Positions 9,589-21,069 of a DNA stretch of 64,000 nt are shown here, piece by piece. The position numbers and the translations under genes were made by a program. The notes beneath the pieces are model-generated. The model was not told the origin of the DNA. It saw only the letters and a program-made list of their open reading frames with translations, and ran no database searches. Every line of letters begins with the position of its first letter. Positions within the stretch are counted from its first letter, which is position 1. The stretch lies in contig JAWRVZ010000590.1 of the NCBI GenBank assembly GCA_037043235.1, positions 62,001-126,000 on the forward strand. The letters are read 5' to 3'. This DNA is from Rhodeus uyekii (lineage: Eukaryota; Chordata; Actinopteri; Cypriniformes; Acheilognathidae).

Positions 9589-10548
9589 CCAACCACACAC
9601 TTGTTCGGGTTGTCTGTCAGGCTGGCCCCCCTCAGCGCCCTCAGGACCGCCCGCAAGTGGTCCATATACCGCTGCCAGTCATTACTGTATATGATGATAT
9701 CATCTAGGTAGGCAGGAGTATATGCACCATGCGGTCGCAGGACCCGGGCCATGAGACGCTGAAACGTGGCTAGGCCCCTGAACAACCTGAATGGCAGCGT
9801 AACCAATTGGTGTAATACAAACGGTTGGTGAAGGCGGTTTTTGCCAATACCCCTTGGTTAAGTCCAGCGTCGAGTAAAAGTGAGCCGCATCGAACCGATC
9901 AAGCAATTTTTCAATCCGCAGCATTGGATACATGTCAAATTTTGACACCACGTTTTGGCATTCACGCTGCGATAATCCACACAGAATACGATCGAGCTAT
10001 CTGTTTTAGGGACCAAGACTATCAGGCTCGCCCAATAGCTGTGGAATTCTTCTATTCTTCTAATACCCCCATATCCAAAATTGCCTCTAATTCTGACTGA
10101 ACCACCTTTTTTTGTGTTCAGACAGTCAGAATAGTGGACTTCGAACCACTACACCTGGTGGGGTCTCAATATGGTGCTGTAAGAGATTTGTTTGGCCAGG
10201 CAGGGGCGAGATCATGTCAGCAAATTCTGCTTGCAACATGGCAAAGTCAGTGACCTGGGAGGGTGAAAGGTGGTCCCCCTTGGTGCCAGGGCAAGGCATT
10301 GACTTTCGGAATGGACCTCCGGTCCAAGACCCTCCTCTCCACTCACTGCCATTGCCAGCATGACTGACCCCGCCTCTTCCCTTTTTTTAGCAGGTTAAGG
10401 TGGTAAATTTGATGTGTCCCGCTCCTGTCTGTTCGAGCAACCTAATGATAAGAAGATCCCCTACGCGCCATGTAACCTCAAAAGGCCCTTGCCACTTGGC
10501 GAGTAATGTGGAGCTAGAGGTGGGGAGCAATACAATAAGTTTCTCTGC
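9589..10548 (-). mobile_element. Ty3/gypsy fragment, Gmr1-like gene order, split by the ERV
   Basis: On the minus strand, about 9590-9990 encodes RT palm/thumb pieces in two frames: SKFDMYP, STLDLTKGYWQ and the catalytic YLDDIIIYS. On the same strand but 5' of the RT, about 10385-10545 encodes a KWQGPFEVT segment typical of an integrase C-terminus. Integrase upstream of RT is the hallmark of Gmr1-like elements, not of ordinary gypsy. Frameshifts are present. The RT reading stops at 9589 where the ERV begins and should resume left of the window. Confidence 0.8.
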
Positions 10549-12290
10549 CGGTGAGGATTTATTTAAATAGTGCTTTTTACAATGTAGATTGTTTCAAAGC
10601 AGCGTTACAGTGGTCACAGGAAAAACAATATAAACAAAGTTTGTTTGGCTGAACAGCAGCCCCAAAAGAGCAGGCGAATCAATACAATTGATGAATTTTA
10701 AGTGTTAAGTTTCCCCAACTGAGCAAGCCATAGGCGACAGCGGCAAGGAACCAAAAACTCCGGCAGGTGACGTAACGAATGAAGAATAGAATGGAGAAAA
10801 AACCTTGGGAGAAACCAGGCTCAGTCGGGGGACCAGTTCTCCTCTGGCCAACAGCCAAACGTGCATGATTATTATACAACAATTCAAGTCCAATATGAAG
10901 TCCAATTTGGTCCTATTAGAGATAGGTTCATGATCGTCACAGGGGAGGGTCTAGTAGAGTCACGGTCTCGGCAGACACTTCAGGGCAGTGCTGTGCTCGT
11001 GTCCAGGTCCTTCATCTGATCTGGATACGGCCCGGATCCGGCTGACCACGGTAACCTCGGAATAAACAGAGACCAATATCAGCGTAGATGTCATTCTTCT
11101 TCTGATGTATCGAGTACATCAGGTGTTATGGGAATGTTCCCGGTTCCGGCTTATCTAAATTATGCAGCCAAACAATCATTTTACATGATTTGGATTAAAA
11201 ATGTATGTATAATGTGTTATGTGTATGCCGGGTTGAAGAGATGTGTTTTAGTCTACATTTAAACTGACAGAGTGTGTCTGCTTCCCGAACTGTAATAGGA
11301 AGACTGTTCCAGAGTTTAGGAGCTAGATAGGAAAAGGATCGACCGCCAGCAGTTGACTTTGATATTCTAGGTATTTTAAGCTGGTCAGTATTTTGGGATC
11401 ACAATAGACGTGAAGGACTATAATGTGTTAAGAGATTGCTCAAGTACTGTGGAGCTAAAACATTTAATGCTTTGTAAGTAATTAGCAAGATTTTAAAATG
11501 TATTCTGTGTTTAATAGGAAGCCAGTGCAGGTTTGACAGAACTGGGCTAATATGCTCACATTTCCTGGTTCTAGTAAGAACTCGAGCTGCTGCATTTTGG
11601 ACCAGCTGGAATTTGTTTATTAAGCGTGCAGGACAACCACTTAGTAGAGCATTACAATAATCTAGCCTTGAACTCATGAACGCATGAACTAACTTTTCCG
11701 CATTTGTCTTAGTATATTTGTCTTAATATGTCGCAGTTTAGATATATTTCTAAGATGGAAGAATGCAGTTTTACAGATGCTAGAAACATGGCTTTCAAAT
11801 GAAAGATTGGTATCAAAGAGCACACCCAGGTTTCTAACTGAAGACGAAGACTTGACAGAGCAGCCATCGAGTGTTAGGCAGTAGTCTAGATTATTACGTG
11901 CTGAACGTTTTGGTCTAATAATTAGAATCTCTGTTTTTTTCAGAATTAAGCAGTAGAAAGTTATTAGTCATCCAATTTTTTATATCAGTTATGCATTCTG
12001 TTAATTTAGTGAATTTGTTCGTTTCATCAGGATGAGAAGAAATATAGAGCTGAGTATCATCAGCATAACAATGAAAGCTAATGCCATGCTTCCTAATAAC
12101 TGCACCCAAAGGAAGCATGTACAGGGAGAAAAGCAATGGTCCTAGTACTGAACCTTGAGGAACTCCATACTGAACCCGTGACCGATATGACATCTCCTCA
12201 TTTACTGCTACAAACTGATAACGGTCAGATAAGTACGATTTGAACCAGGCTAATGCAACTTGAAAGATACTATTCGGAAATCCATTGCCG
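10549..12290 (-). mobile_element. LINE-2/CR1-type retrotransposon, 5'-truncated
   Basis: Minus-strand frames give the second half of a non-LTR RT. 11915-12193 has GVPQGSVLGPLLF and the catalytic YADDTQLYIS. 11399-11677 has SRLDYCNALLSG, QNAAARVL and LHWLPI. These are conserved in fish L2. The 3' untranslated part runs from about 11395 down to 10549 and contains the block (10790-10875) repeated at 19350-19440. The element is broken by stops and has no 5' half. Confidence 0.85.
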
Positions 12291-13012
12291 CTTGAATATA
12301 TATTATTTTATTTTTCCTATTTATACCTATATCCTTTTCTTTTTCTTATTTTTCATATGCTTCTTTGTCTTATTTTTCATATGTTATTTTCCTTTCTGAT
12401 TTGGATGATTTGTTAAATCTAACTGTAAAGAGTGATTTATAATCAAGTTAGGGATTTTTATTTAGTTAAAAACTTTCTTTACTTTTCTGTAGTTTTCCAT
12501 TGAGTAAGGATGAATATTGTCAGCACTTCTCAACAGATAGAACATGTTATCAGAATGTTTTGTTTGAGAGTTGAAGCCTGAGCCGAGTTCAGCCTTGGAG
12601 AAGCTGTATATGTGTGTGTGTGTTAATATGGTCTGTATTGGTGAGGTGATTAGCTGGCACCATAAAACGTGTTGTTCTCGACAAGCCACGTCACGAACCC
12701 ATCAACCATGTGATCAACGAAGATATGCTTCAGACTGTCTGAGCTTGTGTGGAAAATTACTAGTTTTGTTTTTCTTGCTTTCTTTCTTTCTTAGCCAATC
12801 AGAATCATTTAAACGTCATCATTGACGTAGTTAGCACCCTCTGTTAGAGTATAATTGCTGTAACAATGTTATTGTAATTGGGGCGGCCTACGAACTCCGA
12901 AATCTGACCCCCCTTAGAATGAAGGAAATATGAAAAAAAATGGCCAACAACATCTGGCACAATACAGAACAAACAAACATAAATGTGAAGGCATGAGACT
13001 GTAGAACATCCA
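12291..13012. other. No recognisable gene or element
   Basis: AT-rich sequence with a short GT run near 12610. Short frames on both strands lack domains or repeat family signals. Confidence 0.5.
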
Positions 13013-13017
13013 CAATG

Positions 13018-13481
13018 TGTCAGGGTTCTGCCACATTCGGTCTAGTAATCTCTTGTTGTTGTGGCAGAGCTCTGACACTACTGCAATGTTGTGAGTTGTG
13101 TCTATGTGCATTGGCTGCATTCATGTCTTGTCTGTTACCCCACCCGTCTCGTTTCATTATCATTAGTTTGATTTGCCCCAGCTGCCTTCCCTCGTTAACT
13201 TCCCCATGTGCTCTCTTTATAATCCCATAGTGTTTGCTGTCCTGTGCTGCTTCATTGTCCTCTGTCTTCTGTCCTGATGTCTGGTTGAGTCCTAGTTATT
13301 TTCTAGTTGAGCCCTAGTTGAATCCAAGTGGAGTCCTAGTTGAATCCTAGTTATTTCTAGTGAATCCTAGTCTTGTCCTTGTCTGTTTTTCCCCCACTTG
13401 GGGTGGTTTTGTTTGAGTCATGTTTTTGTTTTTATTTCTGTCAATAAATTGTCGTCCTCGCATCCTTCTCGATCCCTGACA
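13018..13481 (+). repeat. 5' LTR of the short LTR element
   Basis: 464 bp, TG...CA ends. Compared with the 3' copy it carries a few substitutions and small indels, including repeats of the motif GTCCTAGTTGA. Confidence 0.9.
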
Positions 13482-13606
13482 GAATGAAGCAGCCAATGAG
13501 GACCCAGCGGGGGAAGTGCCCAGTCAGCCCCACCGTCGCTAAGAAGGTTGCTGATCCCTTTTTTTATTTTTGTGGTCTATGCTGGAGTGAGCAAAGTGCT
13601 GCTGAC

Positions 13607-13696
13607 GCTGTTGCCCAGGAGGCCGTCCGAGAGCCCGCTGTTGCCCAGGAGGCCGTCCGAGAGCCCGCTGTTGCCCAGGAGGCCGTCCGAGAGACC
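13607..13696 (+). repeat. Three tandem 30-bp units in a coding-like frame
   Basis: The unit beginning GCTGTTGCCCAGGAGG occurs at 13607, 13637 and 13667, almost perfect, and keeps the frame (AVAQEAVREP repeats). Confidence 0.9.
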
Positions 13697-14158
13697 AATG
13701 CCGGCCAAGGTTTGCCGGCCCAGTCTGTCCCGTCAGTCCTGCCAGATCCTCCAGATCCGCCCATCGTGCCTGAACTCCCAGATCCACGTGACCTGCCGGC
13801 CTTGACTGACGGCCTTGACTCGTTCCGTCGGCTCCACCCTGGTCCTCTGCTGAGAACTTGGATCTCCCTGAGCCACCCTGGCTCACCCCATGGCCCCTCC
13901 CCAGGACTCTGTTTTGATAAGTGACTTTTTTTTCATGATATTGAGGACTTTTTGAGGTAGTTTCATGATGTTGGTTTTGCAAACTGTTTAGTTAGCTTGA
14001 TTGAGTTATTTGCCTGACTTTTCTTCCCTCCCTCCCGTTGTCCTTGTGTATTTTTATTTTTCCTGCCTTGTCCTGTTTTGCATCGGTCTTGTTGTTGTCA
14101 TCTGTCTGTCTTGTTCCTCGTAGGGACGCCAGGTGGCGTCCCTTTTGAGGGGGGGTAG

Positions 14159-14595
14159 TGTCAGGGTTCAGCCACATTCGGTCTAGTAATCTCTTGTTGT
14201 TGTGGCAGAGCTCTGACACTACTGCAATGTTGTGTCTATGTGCATTGGCTGCATTCATGTCTTGTCTGTTACCCCACCCGTCTCGTTTCATTATCATTAG
14301 TTTGATTTGCCCCAGCTGCCTTCCCTCGTTAACTTCCCCATGTGCTCTCTTTATAATCCCATAGTGTTTGCTGTCCTGTGCTGCTTCATTGTCTTCTGTC
14401 CTGATGTCTGGTTGAGTCCTAGTTATTTTCTAGTTGAGACCTAGTTATTTCTAGTGAATCCTAGTCTTGTCCTTGTCTGTTTTTCCCCCACTTGGGGTGG
14501 TTTTGTTTGAGTCATGTTTTTATTTCTGTCAATAAATTGTCTTCCCCCCCCCCCCCCTTGCGATTGGGTCCTCGCATCCTTCTCGATCCCTGACA
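14159..14595 (+). repeat. 3' LTR of the short LTR element
   Basis: 437 bp, preceded by a G-rich polypurine tract and followed by the CAATG target duplication. It carries a C homopolymer near 14544-14558 that is absent from the 5' copy. Confidence 0.9.
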
Positions 14596-14600
14596 CAATG

Positions 14601-15882
14601 CAAAACACATTCACATGTGTACAAACACATGAGATTAGAGAATGCCTGAATTGGAGCTATTTTGAATTCAAATTGAAGGAATATGAAGAATGTGCTTAAA
14701 TTATTACTTATATATTATTTACAGATAAAGTTTAGTAATAAGGTAAATAAATGTGAAAATTGTAAATGGAATGAAATAAGTATTATAAAAAGTGATATTT
14801 TTGGGGTCATTTTGGCCCATGAGGGAAGGATTTGCTAGAAAATGCGAGTAAAGGGTTTTCCATATAAAAAGTGAGCAGCACTTTTGATGAATACCATTAA
14901 ACAAACAGGTGTAAGAATCAGGTGTAATTTTTTTAGCAGTTTCTTTTAATTATTTATTTTCACATGTTACTGGTTTTAATTAGTTTGAATAAAAATAATG
15001 CAATGTGTTTTGTGACAGAAAGGTCCTGCAGTAGTTTCTGTTGGTGTCATTCATTTGTAATAGGCCTTAACATAAAAAGTATGTTCAAATGTTTTCACTT
15101 TAATGATTGCTTGCCGGTTCAGTTACTAAGACTGAGCTGACTTTGTGTGAAGACTGGAAAGTGTGCCTGGGTGAATCTAAAAAGAATCTAAAAAGAAATT
15201 TCACTTAATATTGATTAGATATTGCTCAGCGCATTAATCACTCAGCCTTCAATATACTTTTTGTAACATATTGTCCATTTTAGAGGAGCTGGATGTGATT
15301 AATCTCCTTTAGTAATAAACAGCCAATGAAGTAAGTTTTTTATTTGTATTGTATGTGATTTAATGTGTGGAAAAGAGAGATATCTGTACAAAAACTGGTT
15401 ATGATGTTAAATTGAAATGAACCTACAAAGACAACGTTTATTTATTGTTTATTATAATAAGACAACGTTTATTTATCATTATTTTATGTATTTGGGCATC
15501 TTGAGTTTGATCATTTTCCTCATGCTGAACCAGTCAATAAATCGACAGTCATCAGAGAATACTTGTGCTCCTGAAACAGTTGTTGCTATTTAATACTAGC
15601 ATGATTCTTAATTTTTGTACTTGAAAAATACCTGTATGGTAAAATAGTTTTTCGTTTAGTTTTACAACTTAAATGTAAATGTAAAAAAAAAAGAAAAAAA
15701 AAAGGAAATTCAATACATTCAAATGTCATTATTGTTTTTTTTTTTTTTTTTTTTAATACTGAAACACCTGGCTAATTTTGTTGTCTTTAAGATGATAAAA
15801 AAAAAACAGTTCATAAATAATAATTAGTTGAAGTTACTAGAAATGTTTTATATTGTATAAAAAGCGATGGGTTTTGTGATTT
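14601..15882. other. No recognisable gene or element
   Basis: AT-rich, with A- and T-homopolymers at 15684-15705 and 15736-15755. Nothing coding is supported. Confidence 0.5.
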
Positions 15883-15887
15883 ATAGT

Positions 15888-16356
15888 TGTTACCATTTGC
15901 CCTGGGTGTGGTGTTATGTGTGCACTTCCTAGCTGTCGGATCTTTGTCACTTCCTGGTTGTCTAGTCACTGCCAGTGGGTGTGTTGTTTATCACGTGGGT
16001 GTTGCCTCTCATTCCCTCCCTGCACCTTTCTCGTTTCTAGTTCATTAGTGTGCACCAGGTGATCGTCATCTCCTAGTGTATTTCACTCCTTGGCTTTTCC
16101 CGTCTTTGTCTGTGGTTGACGGTTTGTGGATGTTTCCTGTAAGCGGCTTATGTGGATGTTTCCCCCTCCGACTTCTCCTAGGTGTGCACACGAGGTGCTG
16201 TTTGAGTTTAACTTTTGTTTATCCGTGTTCTTGAGTTTTGCACAACTAGTGCCATTTTGTTTATATTTAAAGTGTTTTGGTTTGTTGTTTATTAAATGAG
16301 TTTTGAGTTCAGTTCTTGTCCGTTTCGTCTTTGTCAGTCCTACCCCGAGCGTTACA
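15888..16356 (+). repeat. Solo LTR with 5-bp TSD
   Basis: It opens TGTTACC and ends CGTTACA, flanked by ATAGT at 15883-15887 and 16357-16361. Such a remnant arises by LTR-LTR recombination. It is a different family from the neighbouring LTRs. Confidence 0.85.
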
Positions 16357-16379
16357 ATAGTACAGAATTTTTCTCTATC

Positions 16380-17592
16380 AAATATTAAAGTCAGACATTT
16401 TTTGTGCATAAATACATACAAAACTCACTGACTCTCAATAAACTGTATGGGGCTATAAGTGAATTGCAGAACTTTAACCCCGATGGTCTGTTTATTGTTG
16501 CTGGAAATTTTAATCATGCAAATCTCAAGTCAGTGCTCTATAAATTCCATCAGCATGTGGGCTTTGCAACAAGGGGGAAAACACGCTGGACCTTTTTTAC
16601 ACAAACATCCCTGGCGCGTACCGGGCAGAGCCCTGCCCCCACCTCGGCTACTCAGACCACATCACTGTTATGCTAATTCCGGCATACAGAACGCTCGTCA
16701 GACGATCTGAACCAGGTGAAACCCATCTGGCCAGCTAGAGCCATCTGTGCTCTTCAGGACTGTTTTGAATGCACTGACTGGCACAGGTTTAGGGAAGCGG
16801 TAACTGATGGCGACTCCACCAACTTGGAGGAATATGCAACATCAGTGACCAGTTATATTAGCAAGTGCATTGATGATGTCACCACCTCCAAGACCATCAC
16901 CACACGCTCAAACCAAAAGCCCTGGATGACTGCAGAAGTGTGTGCGCTACTGACAACCCGAGACTTCACATTCAGGTCAGGCGACAAAGTGGGACTAAGA
17001 ACAGTGAGGGCCAAACTATCCTGGGCCATCAGAGAAGAAAAACGCGCACACACTCAGAGAATCCACAGCCACTTCACGACCAGCAGAGACACGTGACGCA
17101 TATGGAAGGGAATCCAGAGTATCACCAACTACAGGTCAACTCCACCTGCCTGTGACAGTGATGTCTCCCTCCCAGATGCGCTGAACGAATTCTACGCTCG
17201 GTTTGAGGCACAAAATGGTTTAAAAGCGAGGAAGACCACCCCCGCACCCCCAGATGACAAGTGACCAGGTGCTGTGTCTAACCACAGTTGTTGTAAGGAA
17301 GACCTTTTACAGTGTTAACCCGCGAAAGGCAGCTGGACCAGACAACGTTCCCGGTAGGATGCTCGGAGGATGTGCAAACCAACTGGCAGATGTTTTCACA
17401 GACATCTTCAACATCTCACTGAGCAACACCGTAGTACCAACGTGCTTCAAGACCAGCACCATCGTCCCCATGCCAAATAAGTCCACTGTGTCCTGCCTCA
17501 ATGATTACCGTCCCGTCACACTTACACCTGTCATCATGAAGTGCTTCGAGAGGCTCGTCTTGAGGCACATTAAGAACCACAGTTCAGTGAGG
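16380..17592 (+). mobile_element. Non-LTR (LINE) fragment: endonuclease end to RT start
   Basis: Plus-strand frames, with frameshifts, read the end of an APE-type endonuclease (FIVAGNFNHANLKSVL, 16480-16540) and the linker (about 16700-17090). The N-terminal RT region follows (PRKAAGPDNVPGRML and NDYRPVTLTPVIMKCFERLV, 17310-17570). The order matches fish jockey/L2-like LINE ORF2. The RT core is lost where an antisense LTR is inserted. Confidence 0.85.
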
Positions 17593-18196
17593 TGTGACGG
17601 GTGGAGCCAACGACAGACACAGTTGGAGTGGTGATGAGCCCCAGAGAGGCGTTTTATTAAAACAAACAAAAAAGTGTCCAAACACAAAATGAAAGTAAAA
17701 TAAAGTGTCCAAATAAACAGGGGACCTGGTGCCCTTGTTGTGCAAAACGGTCTGTGACGGAAGGGAAGTGAGAAGGAGGATGAGTCCAGGAGAGGGGCGG
17801 GGGTCCGGCGGTCGCGGGTGTTTCCCTCTCGTCTGATGCACGGAGGACGGCTCGTCCTCTCCTGATGCTGAACTGCGGGGAAACAGCGGCCCGGCATCCT
17901 GGCCCGTCAGCCGCGTTGCGAATACGACCCTCCAACTCCCTTCCTGAACCCACGAGGACACCAGCGTGCATGCACGGGGAAGGACCCGCCTCCTGAGGAG
18001 AGGCGCGCTCACCACTTATCAGCGGCGGTGGTAAGGTTTCATGGAACTCAGGTGTGCCCCACCACACGCCGCCAATTCTCCTCATTACCGCACCCCTCCT
18101 CTCTTCACACCCACTCCAGTCGGGAGCCTGACGAAGGGTGGCGATACGAGTGACGGGGCGGCGTCACGATCAGGGTGAGGCAGCCGTTCCGTCACA
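17593..18196 (-). repeat. Solo LTR (antisense) with 4-bp TSD
   Basis: 604 bp with TGTGACGG/CCGTCACA ends, flanked by GAGG at 17589-17592 and 18197-18200. A poly(A) signal (TTAATAAAAC) reads on the minus strand near 17655. The gypsy-type family is inferred. Confidence 0.75.
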
Positions 18197-18200
18197 GAGG

Positions 18201-18690
18201 GTCTCCGTGTGATGATGAGGTCCAGCTGGCTCCAATCAGGGTGTCGCCAGGATACTCTTCGCTACTTGGTAGAGAAGCCTCATAGAACTGGCCCTTGGGC
18301 TCGGCTGAAGAGCAGGATGTTCACTGGGCCTGAGGAGGTTGACAAATGAAGAGACAGGATGCTGGCTATGCCACTGGATGGTGGTTCTGCACCAGATGGT
18401 AGATAACTCTTCACTGACATTGTCTGAGAGGACAATATGGAGAAAGACTGATTACTGCAGGAAAAGTTGAAACTTTCACTTATTCATCACTTATTTAAAT
18501 TCTCTTGACTTCTACTGTATCTTAAACTTTGTCCTCCAGTATATAATCAATTTATTATTTATTTATTTGCCTTTTATTTTATCCCGAGACTTAAGATACT
18601 TCATATACCTTATTTTATTTTAATTTACGAGGCTGGTTTCCCACACTAATTTCTCTCTCATCACGATATCCTTATCAGTAATAAGTTACT
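18201..18690 (+). other. Probable LINE tail, otherwise unassigned
   Basis: This continues the LINE target on the far side of the solo LTR and may be its 3' part (18200-18480), followed by AT-rich sequence. No frame supports this. Confidence 0.35.
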
Positions 18691-19010
18691 TGATATCGTC
18701 AAGGCCTTATCACACTCAAATAATCATTCTGGAATCAAAGACCCTCTTCCTAATTAGTTCTTTAAATTTGGAGAACCATTTTAAAGTGTCTCACCATTTC
18801 TGGTCAAACTGTGTGATCAACACAAAATTAAGCAAAATCTGCTTACCTGTGGCCACTTGTTTGTGTTGGTTGGCCAGAAAAGCCCATCATGGATCGTCCA
18901 CTTCCAAGCTCCAAGCCGGTGCCAACTGTCGTGGTCTGGAAATTGTTGCATTTTTCTCTCTTCATAAAAACCACACTTCTCCAAGGTCTTTGATTCCAGA
19001 AGCATTCCAA
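18690..19010 (-). mobile_element. Old antisense fragment of the same ERV family: LTR end plus leader
   Basis: Read on the minus strand, this aligns with bases 1-275 of the window. It shares the LTR-end segment (AAGTGTGGTTTTTATGAAGA), the primer-site region, GATCCATGA, the donor GTAAGCAGATTTTGCTT, GTGTTGATC and GTGAGACACT. Many substitutions show it is older than the main provirus. The rest of that copy is not visible. Confidence 0.8.
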
Positions 19011-19560
19011 TGGCTGGAGCACCTCTGAAAGGAAAACCCTCCATTTGGCACCAGTTTGGCTGCAGGAGCTGCCGGAGATCTGTTGTAGTCGATATCCAAT
19101 TGTCTTAGGGGCTCTGCTCCAGATTTTGTTTCTGGGTTTACTCCCATAGAATTTTCTCCTTCCGAAGATATCCACAAGACAATGGAGCCATAATCCAATG
19201 GCTGAGTAACACGTGACAGTTCTTCATCTGCCGTGGCCAGTGACCTGCAACAAGGAGGCTCATATGCCCACTGGTACTAACTAAGTAAGCCAGAGGCGAG
19301 ACAGTGGCAAGAACCCAAAACTCCAGCATGAGACAGAAGGAATGAAGAACAGAATGGAGAGAAAAACCTTGGGAGAAACCAGGCTCAGTCGGGGACCAGT
19401 TCTCCTCTGGCCAACAGCCAAACAGTGCATGATTATTATATTGACAACATTTTAGGTCAGAGATCAGATTGAGATCAGGACACTCAAAATATTTAATCCA
19501 ATCCAATCTGGTTGGAGATCGGATTCATGATCTTCACAGGGGAGGATCTAGTAGAGTTAC
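19011..19560 (-). mobile_element. L2 3'-untranslated fragment
   Basis: 19317-19440 closely matches 10745-10875 of the L2 element above (CTTGGGAGAAACCAGGCTCA and CCAGTTCTCCTCTGGCCAAC). The part after 19440 is partly shared with the inverted repeat at 23785-23847. Confidence 0.7.
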
Positions 19561-19576
19561 GATCATTGCAGACAGG

Positions 19577-19579
19577 ACC

Positions 19580-19626
<47 letters not shown>

Positions 19627-19660
19627 TGTGAGTGTGTGTGTGTGTGAGTGTGTGTGTGAG
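19577..19660 (+). repeat. GT/GA microsatellite
   Basis: GT dinucleotides interspersed with GA. Confidence 0.9.
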
Positions 19661-19745
19661 AGCTACTAGAGCACAAAGTAGCAGGAAACTAAAAAAAAAC
19701 AACTGTAATGAGACCAAACCCGGATTCACACATTGGATTAATAGA
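19661..19745 (+). repeat. Inverted-repeat left arm, outer part
   Basis: This is the reverse complement, with small gaps, of 24812-24875. It shares GAGCACA, TAGCAGGAAA and AACAACTGTAATGAGACC. The arm is interrupted by the DIRS element and resumes at about 23630. Confidence 0.75.
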
Positions 19746-19784
19746 ACGTCTCAGGTTACGTCTGAAGAGGGAACGAGACGCTGC

Positions 19785-19871
19785 TTCAAACGTTTTGGGG
19801 AATACCTGGACGATATCTCGCAAAGCACAATTTGTAAACAATCGAACGATGGATCGACCGAGTGTGAGTGA
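19785..19871 (+). repeat. DIRS inverted terminal repeat, left
   Basis: Pairs with 23531-23620 with a few mismatches; it ends GACCGAGTGTGAGTGA. Confidence 0.85.
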
Positions 19872-19989
19872 AGATGCGCCGGAAGGGAACTCGCCCTGCG
19901 TCAAACGCTTTGGGGAACGATATACCAACGCCACCTCAGTGACGAAGGCCGACGAGTGTCTCAAAGCTCACTACGAGAGGACCCGTGTT

Positions 19990-21000
19990 CCCGGAGCAGA
20001 GTTGAGGTTAAGCTGGTAAAACCTCAGGAAGGTATGCGGGGAGGACCAACCTGCCGCATCACAAACATCAGATAGAGACACACCTGATATAAGGGCCTTA
20101 GAGGCAGCCACGCTCCTAGTGGAGTGGGCACGGACCCTAAGATGCGAAGGGGATCTGGCCGACTCGTAAGCCAGGGTGATAGCCTAGACTATCCACCTGC
20201 TTAAAGTGGGTTTGGATGCTTGGGCCCCCTTGGGGGTCCCAAAGCAAACAAACAACTGGTCTGACTTACGCCAAGGGGCAGACCTGTGGACGTAAGTGTC
20301 CAGTGCTCGCACTGGACAGATCTTGTTTTTAAATTCCTGGTCCTCGTCACCGAAGGGGGGAGGGCAGAAGGCCTGCAGTACTATAGACCTGGCCACATGA
20401 GTGGGCACTTTAGGCACATAGCCTGGCCTGGGATGGAGGAAGGCTTTTACCATCCCAGGCGCAAACTAAAGGCAAGGGGGAGCTACAGAAAGAGGCTGTA
20501 GATCCCCAACTCTCTTTAGCGATGTAATGGCTAACAAGAACAAAGTCTTTAAAGTTAGGAATTTTAGGGGAACCTCATCCACAGGTTCAAAGGGTGCCTG
20601 GGACAACCCCTGGAGTACCAGGGATAAGTCCCAGGTAGGAACCTTGGTCTGTACTGCAGGCCTCAGCCTAATGGTACCACGGAGGAAGCGTGTCACAAGG
20701 GGGTCCCTGCCAATGGACATGCCACCCAGAAGAACGTGGTAAGTGGCTATGGCAGCCACGTAAACCTTCAGTGTGGACGGGGATAGCCCTGCAGCGAATC
20801 TATCCTGCAGGAACTCCAGCACTTTGCCAATGTGACAGGTAACTGGGTTCACCTGCTTCTCGCTACACTAAGAAGTGAAGAGTCTCCACTTCAGGGTGTA
20901 CAGCTTCTTCTTGGGGGGAGCTCTGGAGTGGAGGATGGTCTCAACAACCTCAGTTGAGAGACCAGAATCTATGAGCTGGGCCTCTTCAGAGGCCAAGCCC
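19990..21000 (-). pseudogene. DIRS tyrosine recombinase
   Basis: The N-terminal part (TEVVETILHSRAPPKKKLY, about 20885-20965) and the core (SPSTLKVYVAAIA, TSLKRVGDLQPLS) are readable. After a stop at 20184 the same frame continues with the H-x-x-R motif (HSTR) and a candidate nucleophile in FLRFYQL near 20010. Catalytic residues are therefore present, but at least one nonsense and one frame change disable it. It would join circular cDNA to target DNA. Confidence 0.8.
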
Positions 21001-21069
21001 ACAGTTTCCAAAGTTCTGGACAGGGGTGAAGAATCAAGCCCGCTGCCTGGGACAGGAGGTCCACTCTGA

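Larger units (their letters stand above)
13018..14595 (+). mobile_element. Non-autonomous LTR retrotransposon, complete, with 5-bp TSD
   Basis: Two near-identical LTRs flank a 677-bp internal region. The LTRs open TGTCAGGG, close CCCTGACA and carry AATAAA. The element is bounded by CAATG at 13013-13017 and 14596-14600, a perfect 5-bp target duplication. A polypurine run precedes the 3' LTR. There is no RT, integrase or protease, so it must be mobilised in trans. The internal frame 13484-13924 (146 codons) is Pro/Ala/Asp-rich without a known domain. Just before the polypurine run lies a perfect hairpin, GGGACGCC-AGGT-GGCGTCCC (14123-14142), also present in the LTR element at the end of the window. 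Confidence 0.9.

Noticed and set aside
13607..13696. CRISPR-like array
   Set aside because: Units abut without spacers, only three copies, eukaryotic context.
13548..13805. Alternative repeat-containing frames
   Set aside because: Shadow frames of the 30-bp tandem repeat; the repeat length is a multiple of three so all frames stay open.
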